Assembly (NCBI RefSeq): GCF_049116555.1
Contig: NZ_JAGDYT010000006.1
Coordinates: forward strand, 248,001 to 312,000
DNA from: Maricaulis maris_C
GTDB taxonomy: Bacteria; Pseudomonadota; Alphaproteobacteria; Caulobacterales; Maricaulaceae
Direction of reading: 5' to 3'
Length of the DNA: 64,000 bases
The notes under the pieces are model-generated. The model ran no database searches. It had not been told where the DNA came from and saw only the letters and a program-made list of their open reading frames with translations. Below are positions 18,444-29,658 of this stretch, in pieces. Within the stretch, counting starts at the first letter, position 1. Each line of letters begins with the position of its first letter. Made by a program: the position numbers and the translations under genes.

Positions 18444-18753
18444 GGGAGCCTCGTGCTCGGTACTGGAGTTAACAACGATTCACCATGAAGTGTCGCCCCG
18501 AGACGCTTAAGCAGGCGTTAAAGACTGGCCGATTGCCGCAGGATTTGCCTTGAGATTCGCACCCGGCCTGAGGCGTATCGGCCCACATTCCGGTGACCCG
18601 CTACCGCGCGCCGTCAGCCGGCCCGGCCATGGGCGATACGCGTCTGCCGACCGGCCGGCAGAGCGTCGCGATCAGTCGCGCGGCGCCGCCAGGCGACCCG
18701 CCGATAACCAGTGTGAATTCGATCCTGAGAGGAGGGGAGCGGTTGACGGCAGC
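18444..18753 (-). promoter_or_regulatory. ftsA-ftsZ intergenic region, probable separate ftsZ promoter
   Basis: 310 bases with no gene, unusual in a cluster whose other junctions overlap. It holds a perfect TTAA-N7-TTAA word (18507-18521) and two GANTC sequences (18477-18481 and 18554-18558). No confident -35/-10 pair could be assigned. The gap and these sites suggest cell-cycle-controlled ftsZ expression, by analogy with Caulobacter crescentus. Confidence 0.6.
18507..18521. promoter_or_regulatory. CtrA-type binding site upstream of ftsZ
   Basis: ttaa-gcaggcg-ttaa matches the CtrA consensus TTAA-N7-TTAA exactly, 64-78 bases ahead of the ftsZ start in a GC-rich genome where such words are rare. 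In Caulobacter, CtrA represses ftsZ. Function here is inferred. Confidence 0.65.
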
Positions 18754-20085
18754 TCAGAAACTCTCGGCAAACCAGCGCCACATGGAAGCAGCACCCCCCT
18801 GCCCGGCCTCGCCGCGCACGCGCCGCGGAACCACCGGCAAACCGCTCATGCGCGGCGGACCGGCGATTGCTTCGGCTGCGCCGCGGGTCTCGCGACGGAC
18901 CACGCCCGCCGCGGCACTGAAGGCCGGTCCGGACACCGCATCACCCAGTCCGCTGACACCGCAAGGCCCGGCAATCCGGACCTGTTTGCCAAAGACCCGG
19001 GCCGCCAGTTCGGCCGCACCGGGCAATTGGGCGCCGCCACCGGTCAGGACCAGACGCCGTCCCGACGTCTTGCCGACGCCGGCTGCATCAAGACGATCGC
19101 GGATCAGCTCGAATGTTTCTTCCAGGCGCGGCCGGATGATCGAATTCAGCAGTGAGCGCGGCGCGCTGTCATACATCGCCCCATTCTCGCCGGAGACCGA
19201 AGGGACCTCGATCATCTGTTGATCATCTTCCGGGCTGTCCAGCGCGGATCCATAGAGGGTTTTAAGGCGCTCGGCAGCGGCCAATGGAGTCGACAGGCCG
19301 CGCGCCACATCGGACGTCACATGCGACCCGCCGACCGGCACCGCGTCGATATGCAGGAGCGCGCCTTCCGCGAAGACAGCCGCGGTCGTCGCTCCGGCAC
19401 CCATGTCAATGAGGGTCGCGCCCAGCTTGACCTCGTCATCGGCAAGTGCCGACAGTCCGGAGGCATAGGGCGTGGCCACCACGCCCTTGAGATCGAGATG
19501 ACAGCGCTCAATACAGGTCGACAGATTGCGCAGCGGGCCGATGGCAGCGGTGATGACATGAACCTCAACCCCCAGCGTCTTGCCGAACATGCCGCGCGGA
19601 TCCTTGATCCCGCGATGATCATCAACCGACCAGGACAACGGGATGGCGTGCAGGACAACGCGGTCCTCGATTGCGAATTCGGCCAGCGCGCCATCAAGCA
19701 GGCGGCGCGGCTCGCGCTCGGTGATTTCACGTTGCGGCAGATCGATCTCGGCGGCCAGGCGCGTCGAGGCCGGCTGTCCGGCCGAGAGGGTAACGGTGAC
19801 CGCATTGACCGCGATACCCGCCATGCGCTCGGCCTGCTCGACGGCAGTCCGGATGGCTTCGGCTGCTGCGTCCATGTCGACAACCGCACCGGCACGCATC
19901 CCGCGTGAGGACTGGTGGCCGACGCCGATCACGCGCGGGCGCGGCCCGGCAATGGTCTGATCCGTACGGGCAATGAAGCAGGCGATCTTGGACGACCCGA
20001 CATCAAGCGCGGCGCACACGCCCTGGGATTTGGAACCGCTGACAGCACTGGGCTGACGCGACCGGAACAGATCGAACACACTCAC
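18754..20085 (-). CDS. ftsA: Cell division protein FtsA
   Basis: 443 residues. Actin-like ATPase that anchors FtsZ to the membrane. Seen: ALDVGSSKIACFIAR (phosphate 1) near the N-terminus, TLIDMGAGATTAAVF (phosphate 2), LVLTGGGAQLPG (adenosine motif), and a C-terminal amphipathic segment ending MWRWFAESF, the membrane-targeting sequence. Its start overlaps the ftsQ stop by four bases (ATGA), indicating coupling. A 310-base gap follows before ftsZ. Confidence 0.97.
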   Translation of the reverse strand: MSVFDLFRSRQPSAVSGSKSQGVCAALDVGSSKIACFIARTDQTIAGPRPRVIGVGHQSSRGMRAGAVVDMDAAAEAIRTAVEQAERMAGIAVNAVTVTLSAGQPASTRLAAEIDLPQREITEREPRRLLDGALAEFAIEDRVVLHAIPLSWSVDDHRGIKDPRGMFGKTLGVEVHVITAAIGPLRNLSTCIERCHLDLKGVVATPYASGLSALADDEVKLGATLIDMGAGATTAAVFAEGALLHIDAVPVGGSHVTSDVARGLSTPLAAAERLKTLYGSALDSPEDDQQMIEVPSVSGENGAMYDSAPRSLLNSIIRPRLEETFELIRDRLDAAGVGKTSGRRLVLTGGGAQLPGAAELAARVFGKQVRIAGPCGVSGLGDAVSGPAFSAAAGVVRRETRGAAEAIAGPPRMSGLPVVPRRVRGEAGQGGAASMWRWFAESF

Positions 20086-20990
20086 GCTTCACGCTCCCGC
20101 ATACCGGCCGCCGCTGCCCGATCCGGCAGGGCCCGGACGATCAGATCGCCCTCGCCGCGTAGGTCAAAACTCTCGGCGGCCAGGCGCAGGACACCGCGCT
20201 CGGCCTGGAGGCGGGCGAGAATGGCAATCGAGGCCACCACATCCCCCTCCGGCAATTTCACATCAGCCCCGCTGTCGAGCCGCAGATTCCAGCGGCGCTC
20301 GCCGACCCGGACCGCACCGACGACACGGCCGGCGACATCGGGGTAATGGCTCAGCGCATCGACGATTTCCGGTGCGGCCTGGTTGGCACCCTCGGCAACG
20401 ACGAGCGGCAGGTCCGGCGGATTCATCACATCGGCGTCGGCGAGCACGATGCCGTCGCGATCAATCACATGCAGTCCGCCCTCAACCTGCCAGAGGGCAA
20501 AGGCCTCGCGGGTTTCCACGACGATGGCGATCCGGTTCGGCAGCAGGCGCGCGACCCGGGCCCGGCGGATAACCGGCATGGCTTCAACGCGGGAGCGAAT
20601 GATCTCGGGATCGACGGAAAAGATGGACTGGCCATCCGTGATCTGGGACGCCAGGACGATCTCGTGCGCCATCTCGCCACGGGCACCGGTCACATCGACG
20701 GCACGCACGGCAAAACCGGCATCTGCCAGCTGACCTTCGACGCGGTCACCGGCCCAGGCGGTCACGTCATCCAGCTGTCCGAAAAGCGCAAGTCCGCCCA
20801 GCGTGACAGCCGACAGGCCGGCCACGGCGAGCCCGCCGAAACGGGCTGCATTCGCCATACGGTATCTGACACCCCGGATCTGGGCCTCGGCCCAGTTACG
20901 CAAACGCCGCGGTGCGGACACCGCGGCGGACTGGGGTTTGGTCTTGCGACGGCCCGCATTACGCGAACCGGCACGCCTCACCTTCGACAC
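20082..20990 (-). CDS. ftsQ: Cell division protein FtsQ
   Basis: 302 residues from a GTG at 20990, chosen because ggcggag lies nine bases upstream; an ATG at 21011 has no RBS. Bitopic membrane protein of the FtsQLB complex. Seen: a basic cytoplasmic N-terminus, one hydrophobic segment around LAVAGLSAVTLGGLALF, a POTRA domain (VRAVDVTGARGEMAHEI...), and the FtsQ domain with RARVARLLPNRIAIVVETREAFALW. It overlaps both ddl (13 bases) and ftsA (4 bases). Confidence 0.95.
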   Translation of the reverse strand: MSKVRRAGSRNAGRRKTKPQSAAVSAPRRLRNWAEAQIRGVRYRMANAARFGGLAVAGLSAVTLGGLALFGQLDDVTAWAGDRVEGQLADAGFAVRAVDVTGARGEMAHEIVLASQITDGQSIFSVDPEIIRSRVEAMPVIRRARVARLLPNRIAIVVETREAFALWQVEGGLHVIDRDGIVLADADVMNPPDLPLVVAEGANQAAPEIVDALSHYPDVAGRVVGAVRVGERRWNLRLDSGADVKLPEGDVVASIAILARLQAERGVLRLAAESFDLRGEGDLIVRALPDRAAAAGMREREA

Positions 20991-21892
20991 GACGCATTCT
21001 CCGCCATCCATGCAACGAGATCAGAAAACGCGATCCCGCAATACTGCGCCTGTTCTGGCGCTAGTGATGTAGGTGTCATGCCCGGCTGGGTGTTAATTTC
21101 GAGTAACCATAGCGGTGTATCCGAATCAGTGTCGTAGCGGAAATCTGACCGGGTCATCCCGCGACATCCCAAGGCATGATGCGCTTTCAGGGCGAGAGAT
21201 TTGGCCAGATCGGCGATCTCGTTGGACACGGGCGCCGGTAAAATATGATCCGATCCGCCGGCGGAATACTTCGCTTCGTAATCATAGAAAGTCGTGTTCG
21301 GCTTGATCTCGGTCACGCACAGGGCGCGGTCTTCCATGACCGCCACCGTCAGCTCCCGTCCAGGAATATAGCGCTCGATCAGGATCTCATCGCCGAGCGC
21401 CCAGGCGGTCGAGCCCAGTTCGGCTGGCGGGCGGTTGGCGCCTTCCAGCACGATGTGCACACCGACTGACGACCCCTGGGCATTCGGTTTGGCCACATAG
21501 GGCGGCTTCATCGCATGCGACTTGGCAGCCTCGAAGCGATTGGTGATCAGGCCTTCCGGACAGGGAATACCGGCGGCGCGCAGCACGTCCTTGGCTTTTT
21601 GCTTGTCCATGGCCAGGGCCGAGGCGAGCACGCCGGAATGCGTGTAGGGCTTGCCGAAATGCTCGAGCACACCCTGAACCAGCCCGTCCTCGCCCCATTC
21701 GCCGTGCAGCGCATTGAAGACAATATCCGGATCGGCCTCGGCGAGCTGCTGCGAGAGCTGCCGGCCGGCATCAATCTCGACCACCGCATAACCGGCCTCA
21801 CGCAGCCCCTCGGCACAGGCCGCGCCCGAGACCAGGGAGACATCCCGTTCCGGCGACAGACCACCGAGAAGAACTGCAACACGCTTGCTCAT
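20978..21892 (-). CDS. ddl: D-alanine--D-alanine ligase
   Basis: 304 residues. ATP-grasp enzyme making D-Ala-D-Ala for the peptidoglycan stem. Seen: VAVLLGGLSPERDVSL at the N-terminus, NALHGEWGEDG, YVAKPNAQGSSVGVHIV (ATP-binding), and LEINTQPGMTPTSL near the C-terminus with the metal-binding Glu and Asn. Length is typical for DdlB. It lies between an uncharacterised gene and ftsQ. Confidence 0.97.
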   Translation of the reverse strand: MSKRVAVLLGGLSPERDVSLVSGAACAEGLREAGYAVVEIDAGRQLSQQLAEADPDIVFNALHGEWGEDGLVQGVLEHFGKPYTHSGVLASALAMDKQKAKDVLRAAGIPCPEGLITNRFEAAKSHAMKPPYVAKPNAQGSSVGVHIVLEGANRPPAELGSTAWALGDEILIERYIPGRELTVAVMEDRALCVTEIKPNTTFYDYEAKYSAGGSDHILPAPVSNEIADLAKSLALKAHHALGCRGMTRSDFRYDTDSDTPLWLLEINTQPGMTPTSLAPEQAQYCGIAFSDLVAWMAENASCRR

Positions 21893-21941
21893 GAGCTCGT
21901 CCTGACTGGACCCGGGCGACCGCCGTGCGGTGCGGGTCGGG

Positions 21942-22541
21942 CTAGTTCAATACGTCGCCGGCCGGTGCGTTCGGCGTCATCGGTTTCACGGTCGGATCGC
22001 TGATCGCCACCGCGCTGGCCCCCGAGCGCGCGCCGATCCCGATCAGCTCGATCAGCGCCTCCAGCGGCGCCGTGCCGAAATCACAATGCAGGAGCTCGTC
22101 CTGCAGCGACGCCGCGTGAAGGAAGCCGCCCGTCTGCACGCCCGGCATGGTCACGGGCACGCCCTTCATCAGGCCGAAATAGCGATCGAACCAGTCTAGC
22201 AATGCGGCCTCATCCCAGGTCGCATCGCGCAGCTGAATGACCGCCGCATCCCAGCGGAAGGGATGGAGATGCAGGTGCACGCCATCCATCGGCCCGTCCC
22301 AGGACTTGAAGGCGATCATCTCCTGCATCCGGAACTCGCGGAATTCCGGTTTCGGCTCGAGCTGTGTGGCGAAATCGATCCGGTAAAGGCTACGCAGCAG
22401 GGCCTTGTCCGACTTGATGGCAAACGGGTGCTCGCTGACACCCTGGGGAAACGGCTTGGCCATTTCCGGCAGCCATTGCGTGTAGGCGTAGACGAATTTT
22501 TCGCGGATCGGCTCAATCGCCGACGCCAGAGGATGTGTCAT
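21942..22541 (-). CDS. Uncharacterised protein inside the dcw cluster
   Basis: 199 residues, placed between murB (20 bases upstream) and ddl (49 bases downstream), in the same direction. No signal peptide or membrane segment; probably cytosolic. It has a striking His-rich stretch MDGVHLHLHPFRWDAA near residue 85 and aromatic-rich blocks such as AYTQWLPEMAKPFPQG and DWFDRYFGLM. I do not recognise a family or catalytic motif. The location suggests a role in, or co-regulation with, peptidoglycan precursor synthesis, but position alone does not prove it. The HLHLH string might bind metal. Confidence 0.8.
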   Translation of the reverse strand: MTHPLASAIEPIREKFVYAYTQWLPEMAKPFPQGVSEHPFAIKSDKALLRSLYRIDFATQLEPKPEFREFRMQEMIAFKSWDGPMDGVHLHLHPFRWDAAVIQLRDATWDEAALLDWFDRYFGLMKGVPVTMPGVQTGGFLHAASLQDELLHCDFGTAPLEALIELIGIGARSGASAVAISDPTVKPMTPNAPAGDVLN

Positions 22542-22561
22542 CCGGGTTGCCCCTCTTTGTG

Positions 22562-23481
22562 TCAGTTGCCGGTCGCCCGGCCAATGCGCCGGACTTCCCA
22601 GCGCAGATCGATATCGTGTTGCTTGCGAACCCGCGCCCGCACATCTTCACCGACCTGTTCCAGATCAGCCGCACTGGCCGTGCCGTCATTGATCAGGAAG
22701 TTACAATGTTGCTCGGAAAAATGCGCCCCGCCAACGCGGTAGCCGCGACCGCCGACACTGTCGATCAACTCCCAGGACTTGCGCTGATCAGGCGTGCCGG
22801 GCGGATCGGGATTGGCGAAAGTCGAGCCGGACGTCTTCTCGCGGATCGGCTGTGTGGTCTCGCGCCGCGCCGTGATCGCATTCATGCGCGCGGTGATGGC
22901 GTCCGGATCATCAGCCTGCCCCTGGAAGACCGCCTCGGTGAAGATCCAGTCCTGGGGTGCCGAGCAATGGCGGTAGCTGTAGGCCAGCTCGTCAGGCGTC
23001 GCGATGATGCGCCGGCCCATCCGGTCCAGCGCGATGACCTCGACCAGCGCGTCTGCGGTCTCCTGGTCATAGCAGCCGGCATTCATGCGCAGCGCGCCGC
23101 CGATCGTGCCGGGCACACCGACGAGATATTCCAGACCGGCAATCCCGGCCTTGGCCGCCGCCTTGGCGACCATCTTGTCCAGCGCCCCGGCGCCCGCGCG
23201 CAGGCGATGCCCGTCCAGCGCCTCGGTTTTGGCGAAGGCCCCGGCCAGCCGGATCACGACACCCGCCACCCCGCCATCACGCACCAGCGTGTTCGATCCG
23301 GCACCCAGAACGGTCACCGGTATCTCGTCCGGCGTTTCAGCGAGAAAGCGGCAGAGATCGGCCTCGTCGGCCGGCAGATACAGCACATCCGCCGGACCAC
23401 CCACCCGAAGCCAGGTCAGGTCCTTGAGCGGCGCCTGCTCGATATATTTGCCACGAACGGGCGGGAGTTTGGACAGGAGGG

Positions 23482-23485
<4 letters not shown>
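22562..23485 (-). CDS. murB: UDP-N-acetylenolpyruvoylglucosamine reductase
   Basis: 307 residues from a GTG that overlaps the murC stop (GTGA), the tight coupling seen through this cluster. FAD-dependent enzyme reducing the enolpyruvyl group to form UDP-MurNAc. Seen: FAD-binding TWLRVGGPADVLY and VLGAGSNTLVRDGGVAGVVI, GVPGTIGGALRMNAGCY, and the proton-donor serine region KTSGSTFANP, typical of type I MurB. Intact. Confidence 0.96.
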
Positions 23486-24884
<1,399 letters not shown>

Positions 24885-24888
<4 letters not shown>

Positions 24889-25991
24889 ACGACAGCTCCG
24901 GTGACCAGGCCGTCGACCGCCCGCGCCAGCGTATCGGCGGCATCGGGACGGCCAAGCGCGCGCGCCGACTGGGCGCGGCTGGCGAGATCGTCAGGGTTGG
25001 ACAAACGGGTTTCGACGAGGGCAGCGATCTTCTCGGCCGTGAACTCGCCCTCATGGACGACATCACAGGCCACCGCCTGCACCAGCCCATCGACATTGGC
25101 GGCCTGGTGATCGTCGGCGGCGATCGCCAGCGGGCAGAAGATGGCCGGACGCCCGACGCCCGCGACTTCGGACACAGTGGACGCTCCGGCCCGACCGATC
25201 ACGAGATGGCTGGCGGCATAGAGCGCGCCAACATTCTCGAAGAAAGGATCGCATCGGGCGGCAATGCCGGCGGCTTGATAGATCTCACGGGCCATGGGGA
25301 GGGATTCCTCCCGCGTCTGTTGGACCACATCAAGGCGAGACCGGAGCTTTTCCGGGATCATCGCCAGCGCCTTCGGCACCGTCTCCGACAGGATACGCGC
25401 GCCCAGCGAGCCGCCCAGCACCAGAATGTTGAGCCGCCCGTCCGCGGTGATCGCCGGATATCCGGCGGCGCGCGCCTCGATGATCGGTTCGCGCAGGGGA
25501 TTGCCCGTCAGGATATGGCGCTTTTTCGCTTTCGCCGGCAAACGGTCGAGACGCTCGAAACCGGACGCGATGAAGCCGGCCTTGCCCGCAAAAACCCGAT
25601 TGACCCGGCCGAGCACGGCATTTTGCTCGTGAATGGCAAAGGGTGTGCCCATGGATCGGGCAACCGCAAGGGCGGGGAAAGCCGGATAGCCACCGAAACC
25701 GGCGACAACATCCGGCTTCCACTTGCCTGCAATGGCGCGCGCCTGGGCGAAGCCCTGGGTCAGTTCCAGCGCCGCCCTGGCCAGTTTGACCGGGTTTTTC
25801 GTCGACGGGCTGGCGGCGTGGATTTCGTCGACCGCAACGGCCGGGAAATCCCTGGCATGGCGCAGACCGCGAGTATCGGTGACCAGACGTACCTGCCAGC
25901 CGCGCGCGATCAGCGCTTCGGCCGCGGCGCGCGCGGGAAACATGTGCCCACCGGTTCCGCCGGCGGCAATCAGGCAGCGTCTGGGGGTCAT
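24885..25991 (-). CDS. murG: UDP-GlcNAc:lipid I N-acetylglucosaminyltransferase MurG
   Basis: 368 residues. Converts lipid I to lipid II at the inner face of the membrane. GT-B fold. Seen: GGTGGHMFPARAAAEAL (G-loop 1), GFGGYPAFPALAVA (G-loop 2), HEQNAVLGRVNR, LGGSLGARILSE (G-loop 3) and GRAGASTVSEVAGVGRPAIF, which binds UDP-GlcNAc. Overlaps ftsW upstream and murC downstream by four bases each. Confidence 0.97.
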
Positions 25992-27115
25992 GCGGCGTAA
26001 CGCGGTGTGTAGGCGCCAGGACGGCGACGCGTGAAGGCGAGCAGGAGGCCGGCGCCGAAAGCGAGGGCGAGCATGGATGAACCTCCATAGGACACGAAGG
26101 GCAAGGTCATGCCCTTGGGTGGAATAAGGTTCAAGTTTACGGCGATATTGACCAGGCTTTGCAGTCCGAATTGCAGCGCAAGTCCAGCAACGGCCAACTG
26201 CGCGAAACCATCCTGCAATCGCATGACCTGCATCCAGGCCCGCGTCACCAGAATGGCGAAGAGGCCGATGATCGACAGCGAGGCGATCAGGCCGAACTCC
26301 TCGGCAGCGACCGAGAAGATGAAATCCGTATGCGCATCCGGGAGCAAATGCTTCACCTCGCCCTCACCGGGGCCGACACCCGCAATACCGCCCCGCGAGA
26401 TCGCCTCGGTCGCCCGGTCAATCTGGTAGGTGTCGCCGCTTTCCGGATTGAGGAAACGGTCCACGCGGGACGCAATGTGCGGAAAGGTGAAATAGGCCAG
26501 GGTCGATCCCGACGCCGCCAGTCCGCCCAGCACCGCCACCCAGATCCAGGACAGTCCGGAGGCGAAGAAAATGCCGCCAAAACACAGGGTCAAAAGCACG
26601 GACTGGCCAAAATCCGGTTGCAGCATCAACAAGCCGATCGCCACCGCGAACAGGCCGAAGGCGATAATCCGCCCGGGCACGGGGGCACCGCGCTTCTCCT
26701 CGGAGAACAGCCAGGCCGCCGTGACCAGCAAGGCTGGTTTGAGAAATTCCGAGGGTTGCAGCGAGAAGGCGCCGAGGCGCAGCCAGCGGGTCGCGCCCTT
26801 GACCTCATACCCGACGAGCAGGACAGCCCCCATCAGGACGAAAGCACCGACCAGAGCCAGACCGGCCAGCCGCCGCGCGCCCTTGGGGGACAGCGCGGAT
26901 ATTCCCAACAGGCCGACCAGGCTGAGCACCGCGAAGACGCCCTGCCGGTAGAGGAAGTAGAAGGGGTCATCCAGGCCAAGGCGTTCCGAGGCCGCCGGGC
27001 TGGCCGCCATGGACAGGACGAGCCCGGTGATGATCAGCGCCAGGATGACGAAGAGCAAGGTACGGTCAATGCCGCGCCACCAGCTCGCCAGCGCCCGCGG
27101 GAAACTCTGGATCAC
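25988..27115 (-). CDS. ftsW: Peptidoglycan polymerase FtsW (SEDS family)
   Basis: 375 residues with about ten hydrophobic segments. Septal glycosyltransferase that works with FtsI. Seen: FSLQPSEFLKPALLV after the fourth segment, PDFGQSVLLT with the SEDS catalytic Asp region, DAHTDFIFSVAAEEFGLI, and PPKGMTLPFVSYGGSSML near the end, all SEDS signatures. RodA is excluded mainly by its position between murD and murG. Confidence 0.96.
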   Translation of the reverse strand: MIQSFPRALASWWRGIDRTLLFVILALIITGLVLSMAASPAASERLGLDDPFYFLYRQGVFAVLSLVGLLGISALSPKGARRLAGLALVGAFVLMGAVLLVGYEVKGATRWLRLGAFSLQPSEFLKPALLVTAAWLFSEEKRGAPVPGRIIAFGLFAVAIGLLMLQPDFGQSVLLTLCFGGIFFASGLSWIWVAVLGGLAASGSTLAYFTFPHIASRVDRFLNPESGDTYQIDRATEAISRGGIAGVGPGEGEVKHLLPDAHTDFIFSVAAEEFGLIASLSIIGLFAILVTRAWMQVMRLQDGFAQLAVAGLALQFGLQSLVNIAVNLNLIPPKGMTLPFVSYGGSSMLALAFGAGLLLAFTRRRPGAYTPRYAA

Positions 27116-28536
27116 GCAACACCCTCCGCCACGGCATCGACCGGCTCGAGGGCGCGCACCAGCTCGCGGAAGGCGTCGCCGCGCGCTTCATAACTCGTGA
27201 ATTGATCGAAAGAGGCCGCTGCCGGTGACAGGAGCACCACCTGGCCGGACACGCCTGCCGCGATGGCATCGCGCGTGGCCGCCTCAAGCGCCGCGGCCAG
27301 ATCACCGCACGCTTCGTGCGGGACATCGCCGTCGAGCTCGGTGGCGAAGCCGGTCGCAGCCTCACCGATCAGATAGGCTTTGGCGACACGATTGAAATGC
27401 GGCCGCGCAGCGACCAGTCCGCCATCCTTGGCGCGGCCACCGACGATCCACCGGACCTGGTCGTAGCACCCGAGGGCCTGCGTGGCGGCCTCTGCATTGG
27501 TGGCCTTGGAGTCATTGATATAGGTGACGCCATTGATCGTCGCGACCCGCTCCTGACGATGCGCCAGACCCGGGAAGGTCGCGATCGCATCGGCGGCGGC
27601 GCGCCCCGAGACACCCAGCGCCCGGACGGCGGCCAGCGCGGCGGCCGCGTTCTGGGCATTGTGGCGCCCCGGCAGGGCCGGCGCATCCGCCAGATCGACG
27701 ACCGGATGCGAGGCACAGTCCAGCGCGTCATAGACCCGATCGCCCAGGGCATAGACGCCACGCGCGAAGACCCGCCCGGCCGAGATCGGAATGATCTCCT
27801 CCTCGCGGCGATTGCGGCGCAGGGTGGAGAAATAGGCCGAGGTCACATTGTCATCGATCCCGATAACCGCCACATCGCCCGGCCGCTGCATGTCGAACAA
27901 GCGCTGCTTGGCGCGGAAATATCCGTCAAAATCACCATGCCGGTCGATATGATCCGGCGAGATGTTCAGCAGGAGCGCGACATCACAGGCCAGCGTATGG
28001 GTCAGGTCAAGCTGGTAAGACGACAGTTCGAGGACATAGTAACTGCCCGGCCGCGGCGCGGCCTGAGCGAGAATGGCGTCGCCAATATTGCCGCCGACCA
28101 CGACATTGCGCCCGGTCTCGCGCAGGATGTGACCGATGAGGGCCGTCGTCGTCGACTTTCCGTTGGTGCCGGTGATGCCGATGATTTTGGGTCGACGCTT
28201 CTCCGGCAGATCGGCAATCGCCATCGCGAAGAGCTCGACATCGCCGATCACCGGCGCATCAACGGCCCGGGCCAGCTCGACCACATGATGGGGTTTGGGA
28301 TGGGTCAAGGGGATGCCCGGCGACAATATCAGGGCTGCAATATCGCCCCAGTCGCGCCGGTTGAGGTCATCCAGGGTCAGGCCGTCCGCCTCGGCGCGCA
28401 GCCGCGAGGGCTCGGAATCGTCCCAGCACGATACCGCTGCGCCGCCTGCCTCAAGGGCTTTTGCCGTGGCTATGCCTGTGCGCCCCAATCCGAACACAGC
28501 CACGCGGCGGCCTTCATATGCATGGATCGGGATCAT
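27112..28536 (-). CDS. murD: UDP-N-acetylmuramoyl-L-alanine--D-glutamate ligase
   Basis: 474 residues. Adds D-Glu to the stem peptide. Seen: N-terminal VAVFGLGRTGIATAKAL, P-loop GITGTNGKSTTTALIGH, DHIDRHGDFDGYFRAK, HNAQNAAAALAAVRALG and NDSKATNAEAATQAL with the conserved Mur-ligase Asp-Ser-Lys. It starts 11 bases after mraY and overlaps ftsW by four. Confidence 0.97.
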   Translation of the reverse strand: MIPIHAYEGRRVAVFGLGRTGIATAKALEAGGAAVSCWDDSEPSRLRAEADGLTLDDLNRRDWGDIAALILSPGIPLTHPKPHHVVELARAVDAPVIGDVELFAMAIADLPEKRRPKIIGITGTNGKSTTTALIGHILRETGRNVVVGGNIGDAILAQAAPRPGSYYVLELSSYQLDLTHTLACDVALLLNISPDHIDRHGDFDGYFRAKQRLFDMQRPGDVAVIGIDDNVTSAYFSTLRRNRREEEIIPISAGRVFARGVYALGDRVYDALDCASHPVVDLADAPALPGRHNAQNAAAALAAVRALGVSGRAAADAIATFPGLAHRQERVATINGVTYINDSKATNAEAATQALGCYDQVRWIVGGRAKDGGLVAARPHFNRVAKAYLIGEAATGFATELDGDVPHEACGDLAAALEAATRDAIAAGVSGQVVLLSPAAASFDQFTSYEARGDAFRELVRALEPVDAVAEGVA

Positions 28537-28547
28537 GAAGACCTAGC

Positions 28548-29651
28548 CTATCTCAATTTCAGCGTGGCGAGTCCGATTAATGCGAGAATGACCGCAATAA
28601 TCCAGAAGCGAATGACAATGGTCGGCTCGGCCCATCCCTTCTTCTCGAAATGGTGGTGGATCGGCGCCATGCGAAAGACCCGCTTGCCGAAGAGTTTGAA
28701 ACTCGCGACCTGGACCATGACCGAAACCAGTTCGAGCACGAAGAGACCGCCGACAATGGCCAGCACAAGCTCATGCTTGATGGCGACCGCAATCGTGCCA
28801 AGCGCGCCGCCCAGCGACAGCGAGCCCGTATCGCCCATGAAGACCATCGCCGGTGGCGCATTCCACCACAGAAAGCCGATCCCGGCACCGATCAAGGCGC
28901 CGCAGAAGATCAGGATCTCGCCCGCCCCGGCGGTGTAGTGAACCTGCAGATACTCGGCGAAATCGACCCGGCCGACGACATAGGCGATCACGCCAAAGGT
29001 CGCCGCAGCGATCATGACCGGCACGATGGCCAGACCGTCCAACCCGTCTGTCATGTTCACCGCATTGCCCGAACCGACGATGACGATACAGCCGAAGACG
29101 AAGAAGAGCGGCCCGATATTGAGCATCAAGTCCTTGAAGAAAGGAAAGGCAATCGAGGTTTCGATACCGGGCTCGACGCCGAGCGCGCGCGCGGTGTGCG
29201 TCGCCCAAACCACCGCCACGAGAGCAATCGCAAACTCGCCGACCAGTTTGAATTTGCCGCCGAAACCGGCCGTGGTCTGCTTGGTCACCTTGAGATAGTC
29301 ATCGACAAATCCGATCAGGCCGAAGCCGGCGGTGACGAAGATGACAATCCAGACGTAGGAATTGGACAGGTCGGCCCATAGCAACGTTCCGACCATCACG
29401 CCGAGCAGGATGAGGAAGCCGCCCATGGTGGGCGTGCCGGCCTTCTCGACCACATGACGCTCAATGCCTTCGGCGCGAATGGGCTGCCCCTTGCCCTGTT
29501 TGCGGCGCAACCAGCCGATCATGGGCTTGCCGAAGACGAAGGCGATCAACATCGCCGTCATCAGCGCACCGCCGGTCCGGAAGGTGATGTAGCGAAACAG
29601 ATTCGCCAATTGCAGGTCATCCGCCAGGGGCGCGAAGAGCAAGTAGAGCAT
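28548..29651 (-). CDS. mraY: Phospho-MurNAc-pentapeptide transferase
   Basis: 367 residues, about ten hydrophobic segments. Transfers phospho-MurNAc-pentapeptide to undecaprenyl phosphate, giving lipid I. Seen: KAGTPTMGGFLIL, FVDDYLKV with the paired Asp near the active site, NAVNMTDGLDGLAI, FMGDTGSLSLGGALG and the cytoplasmic HHHFEKKGWAE loop, all diagnostic of MraY. Seven bases separate it from murF. Confidence 0.98.
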   Translation of the reverse strand: MLYLLFAPLADDLQLANLFRYITFRTGGALMTAMLIAFVFGKPMIGWLRRKQGKGQPIRAEGIERHVVEKAGTPTMGGFLILLGVMVGTLLWADLSNSYVWIVIFVTAGFGLIGFVDDYLKVTKQTTAGFGGKFKLVGEFAIALVAVVWATHTARALGVEPGIETSIAFPFFKDLMLNIGPLFFVFGCIVIVGSGNAVNMTDGLDGLAIVPVMIAAATFGVIAYVVGRVDFAEYLQVHYTAGAGEILIFCGALIGAGIGFLWWNAPPAMVFMGDTGSLSLGGALGTIAVAIKHELVLAIVGGLFVLELVSVMVQVASFKLFGKRVFRMAPIHHHFEKKGWAEPTIVIRFWIIAVILALIGLATLKLR

Positions 29652-29658
29652 GGGCGGA

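Noticed and set aside
27316..28938. Plus-strand frame of 540 codons
   Set aside because: Antisense to murD and mraY, both with complete motifs.
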